From assembly GCA_963920575.1 (NCBI GenBank), contig OY986971.1:1240001-1304000 (forward strand): a stretch of 64,000 nucleotides of DNA, read 5' to 3'. Of the stretch, positions 1-10,538 are shown one piece after another. The notes beneath the pieces are model-generated. The model saw only the letters and a list, made by a program, of their open reading frames with translations. It had not been told where the DNA came from and made no database searches. The translations under genes were made by a program, and so were the position numbers. The stretch's first letter is position 1; every line of letters begins with the position of its first letter. The stretch comes from Narthecium ossifragum (Eukaryota; Streptophyta; Magnoliopsida; Dioscoreales; Nartheciaceae).

Positions 1-475
1 TGTCTTGTTCTTGCGACGAATCGATCTTAATCGAAGGTTCGTTAGCGACGATAGAAGCTAATCACTCATTCGTTGACTTTGTGAATGTGATTATTTCCGG
101 CGGATGATCCTAAACCGACTTCCGTTGAGCGATAAGTGAGGCTAACCACCCGCTTGTCGACTTCTTGATTTCGATCGTCCTAATTGAATTACACACCTCA
201 ATTCCTTAGGAGGCTACACTAGAACCTACAATGAAATGGAGATCCCAAGACCTCTCTATATTAGTTATCTTTCTTTTCACTTAGTTAATTACTTTAATAG
301 TCATTAATCCAAAACCCAAATCATTTTAGCTAGTTGTTTGGAGTTATCTATCGAGTACGTTAGTCATTTCTCATTTCCCTGCGGATCGACCCGGACTCCC
401 GCTAGCTACGTAGTAGTTAGTAGGATTCGGTATAAATTGTAATCTTTGACGCCCTAGTCACTTTTAACGACGAGT
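1..475 (+). repeat. LTR-like / primer-site-proximal retrotransposon sequence
   Basis: No coding region is visible. The phrase around 380-480 (cggatcgacccggactcccg, then tttgacgccctagtcac and ttaacgacga) resembles the 3' part of plant Ty3/Gypsy LTRs just before the primer-binding site. The following tttgggcgcgtcagccgcca is only loosely primer-site-like. It does not match the LTR-like segment at 2682-3183, so the two need not belong to one element. Confidence 0.35.
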
Positions 476-478
476 GGT

Positions 479-2698
479 TTGGGCGCGTCAGCCGCCACAA
501 TTCACCCGTCCAACTTACAAAACCCTAACCCATCACTACCAACCCCCATCCGATCTGAAACGTTCATCAAACCTCTCCTATCATCGCAACCGTCCAAACC
601 CTCTCTCTTCTCACCCGTTCTCTCTTCTCCAAACCCACCTTCCCCGATTGATGTCTCCCCAACCGCAACTCTCTCTTCAACTCTCTCTTCCCTCCCCATC
701 AACTCTCTCTTCCCTCCCGATCCCGACCGACCAAACTCACCAAGCCAAGCCCCACTCAACCAAGCCAGGCGCCTACACCTCCGCCGCGTGCAATCCCCGC
801 TGCCCCTTCCGCCGCCTCTATCTTCGACCAGCGCGCATCTCTGGCTTGCGCCCTCGACGCCGGCCTTGCATCCCGTCGCCATCTCCAGTGTAGTACCACC
901 ATCGCCGGCTGCGACCTCTTATTCTCCACCCAAGCACCGCCGCGATCCCAAAAAAATCCCGCTGAGATCCCACCGCCAAATTCGCAGCCCCGACCTCTCA
1001 CCACTGAGAAGCTCACCGCCGTCATCAAGTCCGGCCTCTCTCCTCCCGAAGTTCCATCTCTCTCTCCATCGCCGGCTTGACTCTCCGCCGCCCTTGCAAG
1101 CCGCTGCAACTCGTAGCCACCGCCAGAACCAACGCCTCCCCTGTTCCAGCCGCAACCAACCCACTTGCCCTCCGGCATCACCTTCTCCGGGACTAGTCCC
1201 GTCATCAAGTACCTCGCCTTCACCCCGCAAGCCACGGCCACCGGATCCTACTCACCAAGCGTCGCTGCCGGTTCCGACCTCCTTCTGCAAGCCTTCATCA
1301 CTGCCAGATCCGACCTTGTCCTCACTCCGGCATCTAAGGGCTTTCCCGAAGCCTCCATGGCCGAGCTCGCCCCGGATTGAGGCCCTGATCGTCGGACCCC
1401 CACTCCGGCGACCCTGCTTTTGCCGTTCCTCCTTGTTGAAGAACCCCAGCTATGGGCCTCCGATCTGGGGCTGTTCACATCCATCGGAAGAACCAGGAGA
1501 AGCTGGAGTCCTTCCAGCCACCGCCTCGACGGATTCCAACCACCGACAGGCCATGGATCGCCACCGACGATCGTCTCTAACCAAGCTTTGCTGGTGCCGT
1601 CCTCCTCCATATCCGCCACCGCCGTTGTCCTCCGGCGCGATCAAGACCGTTGGATGGCCGCCCGTGCCTCCGGCGACCTTCCCTCCACCGTCTCCGACGT
1701 CCGACGAGCTTCCCTCACAGGAGATCGGACTCCGACCATTCACAGCCGCCGGATTGTTTCTTTCCTTTATGAAGCTTCTTCCTCAGGCATTGGACAGATC
1801 TCAACCGTCCAAGATGATCAGATCAAATCCCCTATGTCTGAACCCGATCCAACTCGGACTCAGTCTCACAGATTTGATCGAGTCAGATTCAGATCAAGCT
1901 ACACTTGATCTCAAGGCGAATCTTGACCGTACAACTCTGATCAGATCAGATCCCAGCAAGCTCCATCTGATTAGGCTCAAACCCGGTCACACAGATTTGA
2001 TCGAGCTCAATCCCAACCATCCAAGCTCAACAAGGTTGGACTGTACCAGCCAGAACCAATCAAGCCCAGACTTGGACCAGGTCAGACTGAGTCATATTCA
2101 ATTGGGTTCAGCTAGACCCAATCCAGCCAAATCAGATTTCAACAGATTGGATCTAGCCAGAGTCAGACTCAAATGCCCGGAATTGGTCGAGTCAGATCCG
2201 GACCAGTTAGGTTCACCCAAATTTGGTTACACTAATCAGATCCGATCAAGCCCAGGTCCATGCCAGTTCAGGCTAAGTCAGATTAGATTGGATTCAGTCA
2301 GATTCGGTCTGGTCAGATTTGATCCAAGTCAGTCCAGCTCCATCACGCCCAGCCAATCAGACTTGACCAAGCTAGATTTCAGACTTCAGCCAGATCAGAC
2401 CAGATTTCAGACGATCTCAGCCTTCCAAACAGTGTGCTACAAGCTCCAGCCGTCTGATCAAATTAATCTTGGATCCAACTGTTTTGATTCTCGATTTGAG
2501 CCGGTTCATGCACCTGGAAGCAATGAGGACTATATAATCTACTCGATACTTTATCCCACAGCCACCCAAATCATTTTTGATCCGGGAGGATTCGACATGG
2601 CGCAACTGAATCGACCAACAAGGCCACCAGATGACAACGAGCTCGACCTTGAGGACAAGGTCGATTTCAAGGGGTGGAGAATGATAGGAACCCAGTAG
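479..2698 (+). CDS. Long low-complexity ORF inside an LTR retrotransposon (739 codons, no known domain)
   Basis: This is one uninterrupted frame of about 2.2 kb. No capsid, zinc-knuckle, protease, reverse transcriptase or integrase motif can be seen. Residues about 1-430 are rich in Ser and Pro. Residues about 440-680 are made of degenerate repeats of a short unit with Arg/Lys-Leu, Ser-Asp and Asp-Gln (for example QIRLDS, HIQLGS, DLIELN), encoded by recurring gtcagatt and gatc-containing words. The last residues (DLEDKVDFKG) are a translation of the polypurine-tract region before the putative 3' LTR, so the reading frame runs to the element's end. The listed start has no ATG at its first codon, so the true start is uncertain. 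It may be a non-autonomous element's ORF or an open frame kept open by its repeat composition. Confidence 0.35.
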   Translation: MGASAATIHPSNLQNPNPSLPTPIRSETFIKPLLSSQPSKPSLFSPVLSSPNPPSPIDVSPTATLSSTLSSLPINSLFPPDPDRPNSPSQAPLNQARRLHLRRVQSPLPLPPPLSSTSAHLWLAPSTPALHPVAISSVVPPSPAATSYSPPKHRRDPKKIPLRSHRQIRSPDLSPLRSSPPSSSPASLLPKFHLSLHRRLDSPPPLQAAATRSHRQNQRLPCSSRNQPTCPPASPSPGLVPSSSTSPSPRKPRPPDPTHQASLPVPTSFCKPSSLPDPTLSSLRHLRAFPKPPWPSSPRIEALIVGPPLRRPCFCRSSLLKNPSYGPPIWGCSHPSEEPGEAGVLPATASTDSNHRQAMDRHRRSSLTKLCWCRPPPYPPPPLSSGAIKTVGWPPVPPATFPPPSPTSDELPSQEIGLRPFTAAGLFLSFMKLLPQALDRSQPSKMIRSNPLCLNPIQLGLSLTDLIESDSDQATLDLKANLDRTTLIRSDPSKLHLIRLKPGHTDLIELNPNHPSSTRLDCTSQNQSSPDLDQVRLSHIQLGSARPNPAKSDFNRLDLARVRLKCPELVESDPDQLGSPKFGYTNQIRSSPGPCQFRLSQIRLDSVRFGLVRFDPSQSSSITPSQSDLTKLDFRLQPDQTRFQTISAFQTVCYKLQPSDQINLGSNCFDSRFEPVHAPGSNEDYIIYSILYPTATQIIFDPGGFDMAQLNRPTRPPDDNELDLEDKVDFKGWRMIGTQ

Positions 2699-3183
2699 TG
2701 GGTCGAGCCAGAGGGCCGAACCACGTCATGAGTAGTTTGGAGTCATGTCGTAGGATAAGTCAGTCTTATTTGTATTAGTCAATTATGGCTTGCGATTGAG
2801 TCAAGTGCAGTAATGGTGGGTTCAGGTTGGGCGTGAGCCTGAGTCAGTTATTAGTCGGGTTGGATAAGAGGCATTCGTTAGACGGATGCACTTCCAACGA
2901 CTATGATGCTATCTAGGTATTTGAGAGTCTTAGGGTTTCAGTATCTCCTCTATAAATAGGAGTCAGAGTCTGTAGTTTTATTTATGGAGAGAAATAAGAA
3001 AAGTGTTAGGGGTTTATCCAGCCATCAATTGGGTACAAGGGGTCTTCTTCCAGCCATCAAGTGGGAGAGGGGCGTCCTCGAGCCTTCAATCGAGGATTTA
3101 TCTTCACCACCTCCATCTTCTACCTCCTACCCATAACCCGGTGAGATCTCCCAGATCTAGGATCTCATCACACGTCCTGTACA
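2682..3183 (+). mobile_element. Putative 3' LTR of a Gypsy-like retrotransposon
   Basis: A purine-rich tract (ttcaaggggtggagaa, 2666-2681) is followed at once by tgataggaaccc, the usual order polypurine tract then LTR start. A TATA box (ctataaatag, about 2951) lies inside, and the segment can be closed at gtcctgtaca. The phrase gaggacaaggtcgatttcaa just upstream is typical of the 3' end of Gypsy internal regions. The right boundary is approximate because no target duplication could be established. Confidence 0.45.
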
Positions 3184-3302
3184 TAGAGCAGAACAGTTAA
3201 TAAACAGCAAAAACTAATTAGAAAAAACACCAATATACTGCTTAAAAAGATCAAATTGGTATAATAGCTACAGAATTGAAAAGAGAAAGATATAGTGAGT
3301 AC

Positions 3303-3562
3303 TGTTAGTCTATTTATAATTCCTTTCTCGATCCATTTATCAAAAAAATCCATGTTTTCTTTGCAATTCTCAAGAACATACTTAACCTGCAAGAAAGAAA
3401 TAACTGTTACTATGAATCATTGAAAGATAACACCAAGTGGAGGATATAGCAGTAGTCAAGCTAAGAGGAAACCTACTACATACTGGAGATACGCAGTGGC
3501 ACAGGCCATGTCATCATCCAGATCAGCAAATGCAATTTCGGGTTCAATCATCATCCAGACCA
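3303..3562 (-). pseudogene. Asparaginyl-tRNA synthetase gene fragment (two exons)
   Basis: On the minus strand, the exon at about 3562-3480 reads IEPEIAFADLDDDMACATAY then LQY, the class II aminoacyl-tRNA synthetase catalytic-core segment of asparaginyl-tRNA synthetases. A GT donor follows. After a short intron, an exon at 3388-3303 reads VKYVLENCKENMDFFDKWIE and continues with KGIINRL, in the right phase and order for the same enzyme. Sequence before the first exon (normally ...AEFWM) is scrambled, and the rest of the gene (tRNA-binding domain, motif 1, motif 3) is absent. I infer a captured, non-functional fragment carried by the CACTA element ending at 5412, in the same orientation as the stress-protein fragment beside it. 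Confidence 0.7.
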
Positions 3563-4147
3563 GTGAGAAGCTTAAACAATCAAGTGTGAGATAAGGAACA
3601 ATCAAATAAGTCTTGGCCAACATTTTCACTCCAAATAAGATATCAGCTATAGGCAGCTACAAGTTGTAAAGTCAGCATTGAATACATTATAGTTCATAAA
3701 TAGTGATCTCAAAGCAATTACAAACTCAATTAAGCTAGCGTTAAGTATAACAAACCTTATAATCAAAGTTGAACATGCCCTGAGAGTAATGTGCATTGTT
3801 TGTGAGCTGGCCAAAATAGAACTGAAATCATACACAATAGATCAGAAAATGATGGGAAAAAACAACCAATGGAAGTTCAATGTTTCCGATTGCAATGAGA
3901 AGGATCAAGACAGTGCTTTTTGACATCAGTGGCCATCGTTTTCGTCGACATTGGGTTAAATTATGGAAAATAGATTTGCAGGTAACATCTGAACAGACGT
4001 TGACTCCTGACCATCTTAATATTCAAGTCCTTATAAGCAACTAAAAATCTATCTGGAATCTTGGGCATCATCTCATACTCTTTTTTAATATCAATATCAC
4101 GGGACAAAGCGATGAGGACGTGAGATAATTATGATCTGCAAATATAC
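3563..4147 (-). other. Exon-like remnants of unrecognised genes between two captured fragments
   Basis: Minus-strand stretches read FYFGQLTNNAHYSQGMFNFD (about 3765-3830) and YEMMPKIPDRFLVAYKDLNI (about 4020-4080), flanked by plausible splice sites. They look like coding exons, but I cannot assign them to a family. Their position between tRNA-synthetase and stress-protein fragments on the same strand fits a chimeric captured transcript unit. Confidence 0.3.
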
Positions 4148-4520
4148 CTACGGAGCTGGCTGAGGCCTCTGCTTCCCATGACCAGCGAATCCAGCTTCAG
4201 ATCTTCCACTGCCGCGCATAGCTTCTCCCTCACGTCTCCCCCAATATAACTTCGCAAGGATCATGGCCTAACATTTCCAAGTAGAGCAAAAACAAAATAA
4301 AAAAGCCAAATTTGACCATTTTTTCCATGAATCAAAAGATATAGCTAAATAACCTGTCGATCTAAACGAAAACTCAATGAAAGCAAGTTACAAAGGCCGG
4401 ACCTCCTTCTGTCTCGAAGCAGTATCGATGAGATCAAGGACTTCGATATCCGTTTCCAGATCATAGTGCTTCATCGCCTCCGGCTGGCGTAACTCGGACA
4501 AAGGGATCAGAGCTGCCGGA
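4148..4520 (-). pseudogene. Universal stress protein (USP family) gene fragment with frameshift
   Basis: The minus-strand exon at about 4520-4403 reads [20 protein letters not shown] then [16 protein letters not shown], followed by a GT donor. The next exon, 4267-4148, reads [10 protein letters not shown], then after a one-base frameshift [20 protein letters not shown] then GSRGLSQLR. Plant universal stress proteins of the UspA fold have this order, including the G-x2-G-type nucleotide-binding segment near MGSRGL. The frameshift lies in the c-run at 4238-4242 (minus-strand tattgggggaga, one G too many). The N-terminal strand and the C-terminal exon are not recognisable. I call it a captured pseudogene fragment. 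Confidence 0.75.
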
Positions 4521-4579
4521 TGGAGATGAGATGGAACGATGAGAACAAATCCAATTATGTATACCTGTTCGGAATAAGA

Positions 4580-5090
4580 CAATAGGAATAGAGAGAGAGA
4601 CGCAGGAGAGGGGCATACGGGAACCGGATTGATACCAGATGAGTACTAGAGAGGGAGGGACTAGGGAGGGAGGGAGAGAGAGAGAGAGATCTAGAGAGGG
4701 AGGGAGGGAGAGAGAGAGGCGGGGAGAAAGAGAGAGAGGGAGGGAGGGAGCGCTCACCGACGAGCCTCGAGCCGGCGACCATGGCGCGGCGGTGACGCGA
4801 TCACGGAGCTGCGCGGGATGGGGACGAAGGGGGGAGTAAGAGAGAGAGAGAGAGGGAGAGCTCCCCGACGAGGATGATAGGCTCGAGGACGGTCGCACGG
4901 CGATGACGACGGAGATAGGAGGTGGGTAGCGAGCGAAGGTCGAGTTCGCCGTGGAAGGAGGTCCCCGCGGAATAGGAGAGGAGGATGAGACGGTGGCGAC
5001 CACTCGTCGGAGCGGCTCGGCGACGAGGACGGGAAAGGAGAAGCGATTGGGACGATGGAGCTAGGGAGTAAGAGAAACGAGACATCGGGA
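4580..5090 (-). other. GA/CT-rich leader-like sequence upstream of the USP fragment
   Basis: The region contains (ga)n and ggga-rich runs on the plus strand (4640-4860), which read CT-rich on the minus strand. It sits where a 5' untranslated region or first exon of the captured gene would lie. Several long frames cross it, but they are Ser/Pro/Leu low-complexity and have no recognisable domain. Confidence 0.3.
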
Positions 5091-5099
5091 TTAGGGTTA

Positions 5100-5412
5100 T
5101 TCTATTAGGCATTTGCAAAAAAGCCATTAGCATAGTTAAGCTGTACCGACCAAACAGGTGGTCACAGATAGATGGGATTAATTTTAGCGACCAAATAAAT
5201 GATCGTAACAACGACTTAAAGTTTAAATCACCATTCAAAATTTCCGGTTTCAACCGTCTATTTTGACCAATATATATTGGTAGCTATAAAACAGTTGTCT
5301 TATGGCTTATTGAGACCAGAGTGATTGTGGTCAATAATAATATACCAGTAGTGACTAATATATATATTGGTCGCAATTGTTTTGGTCACAATAAGTGATT
5401 TTTCTTGTAGTG
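5100..5412 (-). mobile_element. Right terminus of a CACTA (En/Spm) transposon
   Basis: Read on the minus strand, the end at 5412 begins cactacaagaaaaatcac, the canonical CACTA terminal inverted repeat. The 300 bp inside contain repeated ttggtc and gaccaa words (5225-5400) like the subterminal repeats of this superfamily. The matching left end was not found in the window, so it is either outside or was destroyed by the LTR element to the left. The gene fragments at 3303-4520 lie within the presumed element. Confidence 0.7.
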
Positions 5413-5655
5413 TGTTCACGAAAAGCTCCATTTCTCCCTTAGGCTTCGCTCAAGATTGACTTTGCTTGTTCACAAATCGACTCAAAACATAAGCCAAATT
5501 TTTTAGCTCGAAATATGGCGAGTCAAAATATAAGCAAGATCCAGCTCATGATCTCAGTTTGGCTCTATATATATCAATTAACATATTATAATTATTATCC
5601 TAGTTAAAATAATACCTTATAGAATAGAAAAGTTTGTGTTTGTGTATATATAATA

Positions 5656-8600
5656 GGGAGAATTACCGATTAGTCTTAAAAAAGAACCCCGTTTACCAAT
5701 TGGTCTCCCATCATTCACTGGACCAAAATACCCATCTGTATATTTTATATATATCCAAAACCCCCTTACCCCCACCCTCCAATCCGTCCCCCCTACCCCC
5801 CAGCCCCCCGTCCGTCACTGATCCTGATCTCGCTGTCGCCGTCCATCATTGATCCCCGTCACCATCCGCCGTCAAACCCCCGTGCCCCGGCTCGACCTCC
5901 TTCCCAGGTGCCATCCCGCCACTACCTCCTCCCCAGGCTCCCTATCGCCGATACCGACAGATCCCGTCCGAACCGGTCAGATCCGACGAGAGCTTGCCGC
6001 CACATCCTTCCCCGTCCGTCGCCGTCCAGATCTCGTCGTCCGTCGTCCCGATCGTCCATCGCCGTCCAGATCTTGCTGTCCTGTTCCGATCGTCGTACGT
6101 CGTTCCGATCGTCGTACGTCGTTCCGATCGTTCGTCGCCGTCCCGAGCTCGTAGTCCCAATCTCACCATCGCCGGTGGCTAGATCCGGTTGTTAGATCCA
6201 TCGCCAGTGGCTAGATCTATCGGATCCCGGTGGTTAAATCAGTCGTGATCAGGTACTTTGGGGACGACCACACACTCGTGGGAAGAGGTGAGAGGAGAGA
6301 GTAAAGGCAGGGAAAATAGGGGAAAAAGGCAGGGGAAAAGGATAAAAATCAGAAAAATAGGGAAATATTATGGGGAAAAAAGTGGAAATATCAAAAATGA
6401 AATGTAGAGTTACTTCATAATAAAAATAAAAAGTAACTATAAAATTGGACACGGAAAGTAACTACAAAAATGAATCCGAAAAGTTACCACAAAAATGCAC
6501 CATGAAAGTAACAACAAAAATGGCCCGGAAAATAAGCAACAACAAAAATGGCTCGGAAAGTAAGTAACTACAAAAACAAACAAGAAAGTAACTACAAAAA
6601 TTGGCCTGGAAAATAGCTACAAAAATTGGCCTGGAAAGTAGCTACAAAAATGAACCGGAAAGTAACTACAAAAAATGGGCCCGGAAAGTAACTACAAAAA
6701 TGAACCCGGATAGTAACAACAAAAATGGGCTAAAAGGTAAGTAACTACAAAAATGGGCATGGAAAGTAACTATAAAAATGACTTGGAAAGTAACTACAAA
6801 AATTGGTCAGAAAAGTAACTGCAAAAGTGAAACCAGAAAGTAGCTTCAGAAATTGGCCTGAAAAGTAACTACAAACATGAACCGGAAAGTAACTACAAAA
6901 ATGGGGCCAAAAAGTAACTACAAAAATAGGCCGGAAAGTAACTACAAAAATAACCCAAAAACTAACTACAAAAATGGGCCGGAAAGTAAGTAACTACAAA
7001 AATGAACCGGAAAGTTACTACAAAAATAACCCAGAAAGTAACTACAAAAATGGACATGGAAAGTAACTACAAGAATGAACCCAGAAAGTAACTACAAAAA
7101 TAGACCGGAAAGTAACTACAAAAATGGGGCCGGAAAGTAACTACAAAAATGAACATAAAAGTAACTAAAAAAATGAAACCGGAAAGTAAATATAAAAATG
7201 ACCCGGGAAGTAGCTACAAAAATGGGCCGGAAAGTAAATAACTACAAAAATTGGCCCGGAAAGTAACTACAAAAATGAACCGGAAAGTAATTACAAAAAT
7301 GACTCTGAAAGTAGCTACAAAAATTGAAATTCACTTTTCAATATTTTATAGTTACTTTTCACAATTTTGGTAGTTACTTTCCCGCACAATTTCGGAAAGT
7401 AACTACAATTTTGGTATTTACTTTTCACAATTTTGGTATTTTTCATCGATTTTCTCACCATATTGGTAGTTACTTTCCGCAATGTTGGTAGTTACTTTCC
7501 ACCGTACTTTGGGTATTTTTCAACTATTTTGGTAGTTACTTTCCACCAAATTAGTTTTTGACAAAAAATGTAAAAAAATATGAAAAATAACTAAAAAATA
7601 TTGAAAACTAACTACAAATATTGGTAGTTACTTTTCAAAATACTGGTAATTACTTTCCACCACAATTTTGGTAGTTACTTTCCGCATTGTTGGTAGTTAC
7701 TTTCCACCGCACTTTGGGTATTTTTCACCTATTTTGGTAGTTACTTTCCACCGAATTAGTTTTCGACAAAAAATGTAAAAAAATATGAAAAGTAACTAAA
7801 AAATATTGAAAACTAACTACAAATATTGGTAGTTACTTTTCAAAATACTGGTAATTACTTTCCATCACAATTTTGGTAGTTACTTTCCACCGCACTTTGG
7901 GTATTTTTCACCTATTTTGGTAGTTACTTTCCACCGAATTAGTTTTCGACAAAAATGTAAAAAAATATGAAAAGTAACTAAAAAATATTGAAAACTAACT
8001 ACAAATATTGGTAGTTACTTTTCAAAATACTGGTAATTACTTTCCATCACAATTTTGGTAGTTACTTTCCACCGCACTTTGGGTATTTTTCACCTATTTT
8101 GGTAGTTACTTTCCACCGAATTAGTTTTCGACAAAAATGTAAAAAATATGAAAAGTAACTAAAAAATATTGAAAACTAACTACAAATATTGGTAGTTACT
8201 TTTCAAAATATTGGTAATTACTTTCCACCACAATTTTGGTAGTTACTTTCCGCAATGTTGGTAGTTACTTTCCACTGCACTTTGGGTATTTTTCACCTAT
8301 TTTGGTAGTTACTTCCCACCAAATTAGTTTTCGACAAAAAATGTAAAAAAATATGAAAAATAACTAAAAAATATTGAAAAGTAACTACAAATATTGGTAG
8401 TTACTTTTCAAAATACTGGTAATTACTTTCCACCGTAATTTTGGTAGTTACTTTCCACCGCACTTTGGGTATTTTTCACCTATTTTGGTAGTTGCTTTCC
8501 ACCAAATTAGTTTTCGACAAAAACTGTAAAAAAATATGAAAAATAACTAAAAAATATTTAAAAGTAATTAAAAATATTGGTAGTAACTTTCCTCAATGTT

Positions 8601-9461
8601 GGTACTTACTTTTCACAAATAATTTTCAAATTAGTGGTATGGTATCTACTTTTCATAAATAGTAATATTTTCATCCTTTTTCTCTCTTTTTCTACCTATT
8701 TTATCAAATTTTTTGGATTTTTCTCTCACCTCTCCCTTTCCCACTACCCGCACGTCGTCCCCAAAGTATCCGGCGATCGCGCGATCTCCGTCGACCCCCA
8801 CGATCGCCGATCTCCCCGTCGCAACCTCGCTCGAATTCCTCCGCACCGCGCTCTTCCTCCCCTACACTCCTCTGCGTCGCGACCTCGCCAAATCTCCTCC
8901 ACCTAAACCATGCCGGAGCTCTCGCCGCCCTCACCTCCCGAGTGGAGGACCCCCACGACCAATCTCCTCTCGACGCCCTCACCATTCGGCCGGAGACCCC
9001 CACGACCGATCTCCGTCGACCCCCACGACCCCATCCGGCCGGAGAAGAGGAATCTGGCGTCGTCCCCCATGCCGGAGCTCTCGCTGGCCTCACCTCCGGA
9101 GTGGAGGACGCCACCTCCTTTCCCAATGCCCCCACCGCCGCGATCCTCCATCGCCATCCCCACGCCGCGATCACCATCGCGATCCACGCCGCGGTTTGAG
9201 ATCTCCGGCATGGTTCAGGTGGAGTTGGACTGGAGGATGGGGGTTGCTGCGAAGGATTGGCCGTAGATGGCGGCTTTGATCTAGACCTCGCGAACCTCAT
9301 CCGTCGAGCCCCACGACCCCATCCGGCCGGAGAAGAGGAGATAGAGGAGAAGGGCATATTTGTCATAAATTAATGATTAGAGGACTAAATGAGTTAAGGA
9401 CTTCTAATTCAGACTTATCGGTAAAACAAGTCTCCCAGTGAGACTAATCAGTAATTAATCC
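5656..9461. mobile_element. 3.8-kb non-autonomous Mutator-like element with giant inverted-repeat core
   Basis: The perfect 9-bp direct repeat tatataata flanks it (5647-5655 and 9462-9470). Its ends are inverted repeats, gggagaattaccgattagtct on the left and ggattaattactgattagtc read from the right. A 9-bp duplication is the Mutator hallmark. Inside each end is a GC-rich arm of about 500-700 bp (5760-6240 and 8750-9340, with repeated ccatccggccggagaag). The AT-rich tandem-repeat core is described separately. No transposase frame is visible, and the several long frames in the GC-rich arms overlap each other on both strands and show no domain. Confidence 0.75.
6430..8650. repeat. Inverted tandem-repeat core of the MULE
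   Basis: From about 6430 to 7325 a 20-24-bp unit of the form gtaactacaaaaatg plus ccggaaa is repeated some forty times. From about 7325 to 8650 the complementary unit (ggtagttactttccacc) predominates, so the two halves can pair into a hairpin. The second half also carries a higher-order repeat of 182-205 bp, with anchors ttagtttt(c/t)gac at 7551, 7756, 7939, 8121, 8323 and 8507. Confidence 0.85.
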
Positions 9462-9739
9462 TATATAATATGCCATTTCATTTATGATATCATTATTTTG
9501 TACGTCAATCACAGAGAGAGAGAGAGAGAGAGTCTATGTGTAACCCGCTTTTTATTGTTTACATGCATGCATGCATGCAATTGGCATGTTACACAGAGAT
9601 CCAACAAACATAAGGAAGAAAAGGGTTGAAGAAGCTGAAATAAAGAAAATGGCGGCCGGCCGGACTCGATCCGTCACGGGACCAACATTATTGTTTGCTG
9701 TTTCCGGCGATCATCTGTCAGTTATCCGTCAGGGAACGC

Positions 9740-9979
9740 TTATGTCTCCTTCTTGGACGTGAACCCGCAGTAGGGATCGTTGTTACCCCATGCATCGCCT
9801 AGCGTATTCCTGCAACCATAGAAGCAATCCTCTCTTTTAAATCCGTCGTTCTGGGCCTTGCAGTCTCGCATGCACTCGCACCACTGTGCCCGGTCCTCGG
9901 CCGTCTGTCCCTCGACGGTGGCGAGCACCAGCATCACGGAGAGTAGCAGCGCCGCCGCCATTGTTTTGCCGGAAGCCAT
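9740..9979 (-). CDS. Secreted six-cysteine peptide (79 aa), cluster member 1
   Basis: The signal peptide MASGKTMAAALLLSVMLVLA is followed by TVEGQ, with likely cleavage near residue 24. The mature peptide of about 55 residues has Cys at 34, 36, 40, 52, 56 and 71 (W-C-x-C-M-x2-C ... C-x3-C ... Y-C-G). The start is fixed by the conserved MASGK shared with three other members. A TATA box (minus-strand tataaata, plus positions 10073-10080) lies about 95 bp upstream of the ATG. There is no intron. The two C-x3-C helices with spacing 11 recall alpha-hairpinin or thionin-like plant peptides, but the extra C-x-C and terminal C-G do not fit a family I can name. Function is unknown. A secreted defence or signalling role is inference. 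Confidence 0.85.
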   Translation of the reverse strand: MASGKTMAAALLLSVMLVLATVEGQTAEDRAQWCECMRDCKAQNDGFKREDCFYGCRNTLGDAWGNNDPYCGFTSKKET

Positions 9980-10072
9980 CTATATATTCCTCCCCTTTTC
10001 TCCCTAAAGAAGTAGTCCTTGTTGTGGAAGGATATGTATTGGATGGGAGATAGGGTTTGCATGAGGGGTCTG

Positions 10073-10080
10073 TATTTATA
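10073..10080 (-). promoter_or_regulatory. TATA box of peptide gene 1
   Basis: The minus-strand sequence ccctataaatacagacc lies about 95 bp upstream of the ATG at 9979. The same tataaata-ca core lies upstream of the copies at 23086, 35510 and 38311. Confidence 0.6.
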
Positions 10081-10538
10081 GGGCAAACAACAACGTACGC
10101 GCATGGCTATGTTAGGAAAGAGTATAGTAGGGGGAAGACCCGGTTATATGCGTCATATATGTCTGTGGATGTGTGCTAAGAAAGTGGGGAGCTCGGTTGA
10201 AATGGTCTACGACACCTCAAAGACCCCACCCAAACTCCCAACAAAAATTTTCCACGTGGCAGTTAAATCCAGGCGGAAAGTACGCAATTCTTTTGGGCCG
10301 GACTTGGGCCAAATTTCGTCCGGCCCAAATTTCCAACAGTAGCTTGTTTCCAACAGTACTTTGCTATTCTCTAGTGGGCTTGGAATGATAGGTTGCCTCA
10401 ATCAACAAAGTCGAAGATAACAAACAAAGTATTTGGCTTGTTTTTTAAATAAAAAATAGTATCGGAGAAAACATGAGACTCATTCTTCCAGAAAATATGA
10501 AACTACGGAATTAAACATATTAACAAAAAAAGAAAATT

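Noticed and set aside
4461..5253. Minus-strand frames of 75-180 codons rich in Ser, Leu and Pro
   Set aside because: They are translations of the (ga)n leader of the captured stress-protein fragment in the wrong frame for the real exon.
6430..8650. Regular short repeats with spacer-like variation, superficially CRISPR-like
   Set aside because: The region lies in plant nuclear DNA inside a transposon with a 9-bp target duplication. Spacers are not unique and units grade into one another and invert.
8577..9366. Pro/Arg-rich frames of 85-220 codons in the right arm of the 3.8-kb MULE
   Set aside because: They are open on nearly every frame because of GC-rich repeats (ccatccggccggagaag) and have no known domain.
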